From Bacteroidetes bacterium UBA6063 (GTDB lineage: Bacteria > Bacteroidota > Bacteroidia > NS11-12g > UBA9320), in NCBI GenBank assembly GCA_002428905.1, contig DIYD01000249.1:1-8509 (forward strand): 8,509 bases of DNA, written 5' to 3'. This document shows, in pieces, positions 1 through 6,200 of this stretch. Within the stretch, counting starts at the first letter, position 1. Every line of letters begins with the position of its first letter. A program made the position numbers and the translations under genes. The notes under the pieces are model-generated. The model saw only the letters and a list, made by a program, of their open reading frames with translations, ran no database searches and was not told the DNA's origin.

Positions 1-764
1 GAGGTATCGGCAGCTGTGGTCGTGAATTGTGCTGCAGCACCTGGTTAACCGATTACAAAGTGGTTACTATGAGCGCTGCAAAGAGTCAGAACCTGTCGAT
101 CAACATGTTAAAGCTTTCCGGCCAATGTGGTCGTTTAAAATGTTGCCTAAACTACGAACTGGAAACGTATTTGGAAGCGTTAAACGAATTCCCGAAGGAC
201 GATGGGCTGACGTTGGAAACTGCTGTGGGTCCTGCACGTTTGCAGAAGACCGATATTCTAAAACGTATGCTTTGGTTCAGTTATCCGAACAAGTCTGAAT
301 GGGTTGCAATTGATCTTGAGCGTGTGAATGAAATACGTGAAATGAACAAGCGCGGTGAAAAGCCAGAGACGCTGGTTGACAATCCAATTGATATCGAACT
401 GCTCGAATCTTTAGGACCGGCACCAGACCTAATCTCAGATCAGGACATCAATCGCTACGACGAGATTGATGAGGCGCGTAAGCGAAAAAATCGCAATAAG
501 CGAAAAAAGAAAAAGCCAAAAAAAGGAAAGAACTTCAAAGGTGGTGATCAACCACGTGGCGGTCAGGGCGACAAAGGCAATTCACCTCGAGCGCGGAAGA
601 AACCGAACAATAAAGGTGGACAACGAAATCAGGGGAATACTTCTGGTAAAAAGCAGGGGGGCGATGCATCAGCGCAAAACAAACCCAAGGGGAATAAACC
701 TCAACAGAAGCGAAGACCGAATCGCAACAACAAGCCTAAACCGAAGAAAGACAATCCCGGTTAA
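1..764 (+). CDS. ricT: RicT/PSP1-domain protein, 3' part (start outside the window)
   Basis: The reading frame is open from base 3 and gives 253 residues to a TAA stop; the 5' end is cut off by the window edge. The TTG at 27-29 is an internal Leu codon, not a start. The visible part begins in the cysteine signature of the PSP1/RicT family: GSCGRELCC, then about 30 residues later SGQCGRLKCCLNYE. In Bacillus, RicT (YaaT) uses such cysteines to hold an Fe-S cluster in the RicA/RicF/RicT complex, which modulates RNase Y and RNA maturation; that role is known for the family and only inferred here. After the core, an acidic linker (DQDINRYDEIDEA) changes abruptly at about nt 477 to a 95-residue tail with about 36 Lys/Arg plus many Gly, Asn, Gln and Pro, probably disordered and perhaps RNA-binding. 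The gene converges on recR and the two stop codons overlap. The family call is confident; the function in this phylum is less so. Confidence 0.88.
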   Translation, partial: GIGSCGRELCCSTWLTDYKVVTMSAAKSQNLSINMLKLSGQCGRLKCCLNYELETYLEALNEFPKDDGLTLETAVGPARLQKTDILKRMLWFSYPNKSEWVAIDLERVNEIREMNKRGEKPETLVDNPIDIELLESLGPAPDLISDQDINRYDEIDEARKRKNRNKRKKKKPKKGKNFKGGDQPRGGQGDKGNSPRARKKPNNKGGQRNQGNTSGKKQGGDASAQNKPKGNKPQQKRRPNRNNKPKPKKDNPG

Positions 765-1372
765 CGGCCGGAACTATATGGTACTCGGTTGAGAATCGAT
801 CGACCCAGAGTGATCTCATCTGCGTATTCCAGTTCGCCGCCTACGGCGATACCTCTTGAAATTGCAGATATTTTGACTTGCGTGTGTTCTAGTTTTCTGG
901 AAATATAAAAGGCCGTGGTATCTCCTTCCATGGTAGCACTGAGCGCAAAAACCAGTTCTTCTACGCCATCGGCTTCTACCCGCTTGAGCAACGTATCTAT
1001 GTTTATCTCCTCCGGTCCGATACCATCGATGGGGGAAATTACCCCACCAAGAACATGGTACATACCCGTATATTGACCCGTATTCTCAATCGATATGATA
1101 TCCTGAAAATCCTTCACCACACAAATCAATTTTTTGTTACGGTTTACAGATGTACAGATCGAACAGATATCGGCATCCGACACGTTACCACAGTTAGAAC
1201 AGTATTTTACCTTTGTTTTTAAGTCTTCCATAGCCTGTGTCATTTGATGCACAAGCTCAGGTTTATCTTTCAATAAAAACAAAGTCATACGTAAAGCTGT
1301 TTTCTTACCAATACCTGGGAATCTGCTTAACTGCTCAACTGCATTTTCGATTGTTTTTGAAGGAAAATTCAC
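761..1372 (-). CDS. recR: Recombination mediator protein RecR
   Basis: This is a full-length RecR of 203 residues, the usual size. RecR acts in the cytoplasm with RecO (and RecF) to load RecA on SSB-coated single-stranded DNA during gap repair. The domains run in the normal order: a helix-hairpin-helix with FPGIGKKTALRM at about residues 18-29; a C4 zinc finger with Cys58, Cys61, Cys70 and Cys73 (CSNC...CSIC); a Toprim domain from about 82 to 175 containing GQYTGMYHVLGG and SPIDGIGPEE; and the C-terminal GGELEYADEITLGRSI stretch. The start is GTG (1372-1370). It is chosen because the next in-frame ATG (Met29) would remove the helix-hairpin-helix. There is no obvious Shine-Dalgarno, and a TACCTTTG box ends 4 nt before the GTG. 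The stop (TTA on the plus strand, 761-763) overlaps the ricT stop. The gene looks intact, with no missing key residue. Confidence 0.96.
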   Translation of the reverse strand: MNFPSKTIENAVEQLSRFPGIGKKTALRMTLFLLKDKPELVHQMTQAMEDLKTKVKYCSNCGNVSDADICSICTSVNRNKKLICVVKDFQDIISIENTGQYTGMYHVLGGVISPIDGIGPEEINIDTLLKRVEADGVEELVFALSATMEGDTTAFYISRKLEHTQVKISAISRGIAVGGELEYADEITLGRSILNRVPYSSGR

Positions 1373-1376
1373 AGAA

Positions 1377-1384
1377 CAAAGGTA
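1377..1384 (-). promoter_or_regulatory. Possible -7 box of recR
   Basis: On the minus strand this reads TACCTTTG, an exact match to the Bacteroidota -7 consensus TAnnTTTG. A TTG lies 24 nt upstream, slightly beyond the usual 17-23 nt spacing to the -33 element. The box ends only 4 nt before the GTG start, so a transcript from it would begin at or just inside the start codon and be leaderless. It could be a chance match. Confidence 0.3.
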
Positions 1385-1442
1385 TTTGTTTTAGCCAATT
1401 GGTAAAGCCAATTTAAGTCCCAAAAAAATTGCATTAATTATT

Positions 1443-1472
1443 TTGTGATACCACATAATTTGCTTCAATTTG
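1443..1472 (+). promoter_or_regulatory. Possible promoter of apaG
   Basis: A TTG (1443-1445, in a TTTTG run) is followed after 19 nt by TCAATTTG (1465-1472), one mismatch from the Bacteroidota -7 consensus TAnnTTTG. The spacing fits the phylum's -33/-7 arrangement. The box ends 10 nt before the apaG ATG, implying a very short leader. It shares the 110-bp divergent spacer with the recR box. The support is motif matching only. Confidence 0.3.
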
Positions 1473-1482
1473 ACTTGAAATA

Positions 1483-1869
1483 ATGTATTCGGCAACTACA
1501 TATAATGTCACCATTTCGGTAGAAGCTCAGTTTGAGCACAATATGTCAGAACCTGACCGAAACAGCTATGTTTTCAGTTATCGTATTGTGATTGAGAACA
1601 AGGGGGATGATGCGGTGCACCTGCAGCGCAGGCATTGGGTAGTGATTGACGCCTTAGGAATGAATAAAGAAATCGAAGGCGAAGGTGTTGTTGGAGAAAA
1701 GCCTGTCATTCTTCCTGGTGAGGCCTATGAGTATGCTTCGTGGTGTGAACTCAGTACTGATGCAGGTAAAATGTTTGGAAGTTATGAGATGGAAATCATC
1801 AATCAGGATAAACGTATTGATGTTGAGATACCGGAATTCTTGTTATTTCCCCAATTCAAACTTAATTAG
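1483..1869 (+). CDS. apaG: ApaG (DUF525) family protein
   Basis: This 128-residue protein has the size and layout of ApaG (about 125 residues in E. coli), a single immunoglobulin/fibronectin-III-like beta-sandwich domain. Recognisable blocks are TYNVTISVEAQF near the N-terminus, then FSYRIVIENKGDDAVHLQRR and HWVVIDALG, the glycine-rich GEGVVGEKPVILPGE, and YASWCELSTDAGKMFGSYEM. In enterobacteria apaG lies with apaH and ksgA and has been linked to cobalt/magnesium resistance; its biochemical role is poorly defined, and none of those neighbours is present here. The ATG at 1483 starts just before the first conserved strand. It is preceded by AT-rich sequence without a Shine-Dalgarno, as is common in this phylum. 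Its TAG stop (1867-1869) overlaps the stop of the convergent exported-protein gene by 4 bp. Cytoplasmic: no signal peptide or membrane segment. Confidence 0.92.
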   Translation: MYSATTYNVTISVEAQFEHNMSEPDRNSYVFSYRIVIENKGDDAVHLQRRHWVVIDALGMNKEIEGEGVVGEKPVILPGEAYEYASWCELSTDAGKMFGSYEMEIINQDKRIDVEIPEFLLFPQFKLN

Positions 1870-2507
1870 CTCTTAACCCGTACCTTTTTAGTGCTGGATC
1901 GGAATTGTGTCCCATCCTGCAATTTAGCAACGATTTCAAACTGTAATTCCTGTCCATCCTTAAATTCCTCATTCAGGTAAAAAACGACCGGATGCCCAGG
2001 ACCTGGCATAAAATCATTATACACCGAACTTCGAGATGCAATGATATATGCGTATATAGACGACGAATCGGATTGAAATGTCTTGTCGGCACCGGATACC
2101 TGAAAATAGTCAGACACATCTTCGTTTTCAGCAAATAAACCATCTACTTCCGTAAGGCTAAACACGTGAATTGACCTGATATCGCTTATGAGTAAACTCG
2201 CGTGATACGATGCTTCACATGCATAAGCCACATTGCCTATAGGTATTCGAGCATTGGACAATCTCCGTACAAATGAATCCTGCCAGCTCAGTTCAAATCC
2301 GTATAAATCTAGAACATCTATTGAATCAACGTCTTCCAATTGCCATTTGACCTGCCCGTTGATTGTTGAATCTAATCTCGCTTGTTGAATAATCATATCC
2401 GTAAGATCGTAATGATCTTCGGTTTGTTCAGATGAGCAACAACCGGAAATAATCAGGGCGCTAAGGCCCAATGCAAACAAAGCAACCAGGGTTACAATTC
2501 TCTTCAT
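1866..2507 (-). CDS. Small lipoprotein, paralogue of the upstream gene
   Basis: I do not recognise a characterised family. The 213-residue product starts with a signal peptide (MKRIVTLVALFALGLSALIISG) ending in a canonical lipobox, ISG-C, with Cys23 as the lipidation site and Cys24 next to it. It should be anchored in the inner or outer membrane and face the periplasm or the surface. The body aligns with the neighbouring gene at equivalent positions: CC at 23-24, DSFVRR at 77-82, AYAC at 94-97, EDVSDYF at 129-135, and a C-terminal block with EF..G.ELQFEIV and STKKVRV. No catalytic motif is visible; the fold is probably mostly beta. The ATG lies 14 bp after the stop of the upstream paralogue, so the two are probably co-transcribed. 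The 3' end overlaps apaG by 4 bp tail to tail, leaving no room for an intergenic terminator. Confidence 0.82.
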   Translation of the reverse strand: MKRIVTLVALFALGLSALIISGCCSSEQTEDHYDLTDMIIQQARLDSTINGQVKWQLEDVDSIDVLDLYGFELSWQDSFVRRLSNARIPIGNVAYACEASYHASLLISDIRSIHVFSLTEVDGLFAENEDVSDYFQVSGADKTFQSDSSSIYAYIIASRSSVYNDFMPGPGHPVVFYLNEEFKDGQELQFEIVAKLQDGTQFRSSTKKVRVKS

Positions 2508-2521
2508 AGGATCAATTCTGG

Positions 2522-3154
2522 TTACTGCGTAACGCTTATTTTCTTCGTTCGACTGCCGATGGTTTCCCCGTTGTCAAGTGTTATAACCATATCAAACTGA
2601 AGTTCATTACCCGGCAAAAAATGTTCATCTGTACCGAATAACAGCGGCCCATACCAGGGCTTAAGGTTATCTATATAATCATTGGAAAGTGAATTTACCC
2701 ATTCTTTTACCTCAATAAAGGGCTTACCAAAATCCTGATATACCCAGAAGAGTTCAGACACATCTTCACCTGATTCATACCTACCGTTAATCGCTCCGAC
2801 CGTAAAAAATTGTATACTGTCTATCCCATATAACAATACGTCAACGGGCTCATCTGGGCTGCAAGCGTATGCTGTGTTCACTGGTGACCAAAGTTGCACC
2901 TGTTGTATCCTCCGTACAAAAGAGTCTATCAATAAGACTTCAAAACCCAAAGATTGCGTATCCTTAATTGATGCTGTCTCTGGATCGGAGGTTTGCATAG
3001 TGTTAAAGGAGTCAAGGCCAAATTCAACATGTTTGACCTCCATGTCGTACAAATTATATTGAAAATCTTCAACGTCTCCTCCGCAACAATGCATTCTGGA
3101 GTTCGTAAACCAAAAAGCAACAATGTATAGTAGAATAAAAGCCTGGCGTCTCAT
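2522..3154 (-). CDS. Small exported protein, paralogue with a degenerate lipobox
   Basis: This 210-residue product is the tandem paralogue of the downstream lipoprotein and probably the first gene of a two-gene operon. It shares CC at 23-24, DSFVRR at 77-82, TAYAC at 94-98, GEDVSELF and a C-terminal block (GNELQFDMVITLDNG, RTKKISV). The N-terminus has a hydrophobic stretch (AFILLYIVAFWF), but the residues before the cysteine pair are NSRMH, which is not a lipobox. The start is well fixed: an in-frame TGA lies three codons upstream of the ATG, so no longer signal peptide is possible. It may be poorly or not lipidated, may be anchored by the hydrophobic segment, or may use an unusual lipobox. 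A -7-like TACATTTG box lies 16 nt before the ATG and a 34-bp repeat copy 36 nt before it. No function can be assigned. Confidence 0.78.
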   Translation of the reverse strand: MRRQAFILLYIVAFWFTNSRMHCCGGDVEDFQYNLYDMEVKHVEFGLDSFNTMQTSDPETASIKDTQSLGFEVLLIDSFVRRIQQVQLWSPVNTAYACSPDEPVDVLLYGIDSIQFFTVGAINGRYESGEDVSELFWVYQDFGKPFIEVKEWVNSLSNDYIDNLKPWYGPLLFGTDEHFLPGNELQFDMVITLDNGETIGSRTKKISVTQ

Positions 3155-3170
3155 GTGGTTTCAGTTTGAT

Positions 3171-3201
3171 CAAATGTAGACCAATATACTTACAACCGCA
3201 A
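3171..3201 (-). promoter_or_regulatory. Predicted promoter of the paralogue operon
   Basis: On the minus strand TACATTTG (3178-3171) matches the Bacteroidota -7 consensus TAnnTTTG exactly. A TTG at 3201-3199 lies 20 nt upstream, the expected distance for the -33 element. The -33 TTG falls inside the 34-bp repeat, in its GCGGTTGCGGTTG part, while the -7 box lies just outside it. The predicted leader before the ATG at 3154 would be only about 10 nt. This is motif and spacing evidence only, but it is the best promoter match in the window. Confidence 0.45.
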
Positions 3202-3224
3202 CCGCTGAACGTCTTCACTTTGCC
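3191..3224. repeat. 34-bp direct repeat, copy 1
   Basis: This stretch is identical over 34 bases to 8476-8509. It starts TACAACCGC and ends CACTTTGCC, and it contains a tandem hexamer (AACCGC twice) and a small TGAA/TTCA inverted pair around CGTC. It lies in the 130-bp spacer between the start of the exported-paralogue operon and the terminator of the giant gene. Beyond the identical core the match fades over a few bases on the minus-strand downstream side (GTATATTGG against GTAGATTGA). Its function is unknown. Confidence 0.9.
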
Positions 3225-3235
3225 ATATATTGAAT

Positions 3236-3266
3236 AAAAAAAGCCGACATTATATATCGGCTTTTT
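3236..3266 (-). terminator. Intrinsic terminator of the giant secreted-protein gene
   Basis: A perfect inverted repeat, GCCGA (3243-3247) and TCGGC (3257-3261), is flanked by A and T runs so that up to 10 base pairs can form around a 9-nt loop. On the minus strand the hairpin is followed by a run of seven Ts. It lies 18 nt after the stop codon of the large gene. The symmetrical A/T flanks mean it could also work on the plus strand, but no plus-strand gene ends nearby. Confidence 0.85.
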
Positions 3267-3284
3267 CGTTAATAATCTTCCAAT

Positions 3285-6200
3285 TTACTGAATAACAATC
3301 TTCTGATTATAGGTCTCACCTTCTGAATGCGCTTTTAAGAGATAGGCTCCTTCTTTTAAGCCATAAAGACTTAACTGGTGTATAACAACTGTGTTACTTA
3401 CTTCTTTACTATATACTTGCTGACCTGCCAGGCTATATACTTCGATTTTGTTTATTCTGAGCCCCTTGTTTAACACCACCTTAACATCCCCTTTGCTTGG
3501 GTTGGGATAGACTGACATAAGTCCACTTGTTTCGTCTTCAATGAGATGGTCATCCAGGGTTTCGTCCGTGTTTTCTAGCATCTGCTCTCCGCCTCCCTGG
3601 CTTCCACAGTCATGCATATCAGCCTGGGTATAAACGTCTGTAGCACATCCACCATACGACCCAGCACCAACAACAAAATTAACCACACCATCTATACATG
3701 CGGGGAGCAGTGCCCCAGGATCAACTGCGTACTCCACCCCGCCAATCTGAAATGGGTCAACATAAATGTTGTTAAACGAGCTTCCATTTGATCCAGGAGA
3801 CACATTCCAACAAGGCGAACTGAAAGTGTTTAATGGATCTAAGTTAAGTCCCGGCTCACCCTCTTGTTTTGCAAGCTGGTTGTTTACGATCCAATCAGTG
3901 AAGTAGTTTTGATATGAATTACAACTCACATATAGATCGCTGTTGTTCCCGTCAAAAATTGTAGCTACATAGTCGGTAGGTGTCAAATTCTCAATATCAT
4001 CTTTATTGCCGGCTAAAAGGTCAAAAGCGTTGTTTTGAATTTTTGAAGTTAAGATTGGGGACGAAGACGAAACACTTTCATTCGACCGAATGCCCACAAA
4101 GTTGAATTCATCGGATTGAAAATTAACCTCGTTGTCTACTACTTCAAATCCAGGACAATGATCCAGTATAATTCCTTCACAAAGTGACGTAGAAGTATTT
4201 AACGTTGGGATAATCGGATCGAACTGACCCTGAATTTCACCAATACCCCATTCCAATTTAACGTCTCTAATAATAGGTTGATCCTGATAAAGTGCGCTGA
4301 TTCCAATTCGGTTATTCTTAAATTCCGACTCCTGAATTATTGTATTATAACCTGCCTGAACGGCACCACCATGAAGTTTAATACCGTAATCCAAACCCTC
4401 AAAATAGTTGCGACTCCCCATTCCCAAACACGACACTGGGTCGGTTTCTCTTTTAAGGATAAAACTTCCATCCCATACATCGATACCAATACCTTTGTTC
4501 TCGTCTACGATGTCATCCTGTTTCATGTAATTGTAAAAACTACAACCCTGAATCTGCAGCCCTCTAACCGCATACAAACCGATATGTGCATGTACGCCCT
4601 TACCTCCATGACCGGGAATAGGTGCATCACAATAGAATTTGGAACGTTTTATTTCGCCTATAATGTTGTTCTGTAAATAGGAATATCGATAATAGGATAT
4701 CCCTACGTAACAATTTCTGAATTCGCTGTCGTAGACGTACACAAAACCACCAGAGTTATTATCGCTATCTCCGACCCTAATTCCATATTCCCCGTTCTCC
4801 AAAGTAGAATTATTCATGTGGACCTCACCTCCACCAAGTTGTGGATTACCAAGGCCCTTACCCTCTACAAATATGCCGTCCCATTCCTTAGAACAAGAGT
4901 TCGACAGAATACTGTTATTGATTATGAGTTTGCCACCGTTCTCTACTTTGATGCGTACGTCTTGCGCAAAACTAAGATCGCAATTATCGATGGTCAACGT
5001 TCTGCCATTACCCACAACGATATCATGGTCGATCATCATAGTGAGATCTGCCCATGTTTGTGTTAACACATAGTCTGTATTGGAAACATCCTTATCCGCA
5101 CAGGGAAGGTCGCTCTCCCAGATTCCACGACCATAAACAGAAGTGAGTATCTTATTGTCACGTTCGTCAATTTTTATGTCTGCAATTTTACCCAGTGGGA
5201 GATTATTATGTGGCCCACCAATTGCCCAATCCACGGTGTTTTTCACTTTTGAATAGCGGGTCCAGTTCCAGGGGTCTGTACTATGTTCTCTATGAGCGTA
5301 AAACAAGCCATAATCCGTTCCAACGAATACTTCATTCTCCGTATTAGGCAAGGTAGCTACTACCGTCGCTGAAAAATCCCCTTGCAACAGTGCAGGTGTT
5401 ACGTCGTAGTATTTAATATCGTTTACATTAGCCGTTGCGGCATTTTCACTTCGATATACACGCTTACCTCCTACACCATCTAGAACAAGCCATAGCACAT
5501 TTGGGTCTGTATAACTTACTGCAATATCTGAGATGCCCTGTCCATATGTTGGGTCGTCTATTTCATTCCCATTTGGGTCTTTGATTGTCTTGTCTTTGAG
5601 CAATGGCATAGCCTCCCATGTTAATACTCCATTCACTTTTACCCTTCGGTAGAGTCGTGGGCCTCTATCCAACTGTCCCCAATGTGGTTCGCGCATGGCT
5701 ATGTACATAACATCAGGGTCGCTCGGAGATATGGTTGTAGACTGAATCACCATATGATTAAAGGCCTGGCCATTGTATGTGTGGGTAAACCTATGGTGTA
5801 ATGGCCAACTCACTCCATCGTCAGCAGAAATCCACAGGGAATTCATAAAACTAGCATAGTAATCGCCATTAGGTGCCTGTTCCAAAAAGTGATACGTGGA
5901 AGGCCAACCGGCAAACCTAGAGTTGGTCCTGCGTGTTGTCGTATCCGTGTCACCCACCTCCCCATTATCGTCGTTTATGGAAATCCTTAGATTTGGGAAA
6001 AAACCCATTACACAATTTCTATTGTTGTCTGCATCCCAATCCGTGTGAATCTCACAATCGGCTCCATCTCCATAGGTCCACATGTTATTCCTCCAATTCA
6101 AATCACTTTCGTCTTTAAAAAAGGCGCCTTGATGCATGACTCCACCGCCCATAAGACTTAAGTTTCCGTGCCGCTCTCGATCAATTGACCAGAAATGCCC

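Noticed and set aside
755..775. Short GC-rich inverted sequence around the ricT/recR stops as a terminator
   Set aside because: Only 3-4 bp arms can be drawn around the GTTAAC centre and no T run follows on either strand.
466..792. A 108-codon plus-strand frame inside the ricT tail and recR end
   Set aside because: It is an out-of-frame shadow of the repetitive Lys/Arg-rich ricT coding sequence, with no recognisable domain.
4278..4676. A 132-codon plus-strand frame opposite the giant gene
   Set aside because: It lies fully antisense to a continuous, well-supported 1680-codon frame; its translation shows no domain, and there is no promoter or ribosome-site evidence.
4816..5073. Two overlapping plus-strand frames of 82-85 codons opposite the giant gene
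   Set aside because: They are antisense shadows in two different frames over the same bases; neither looks like a protein.
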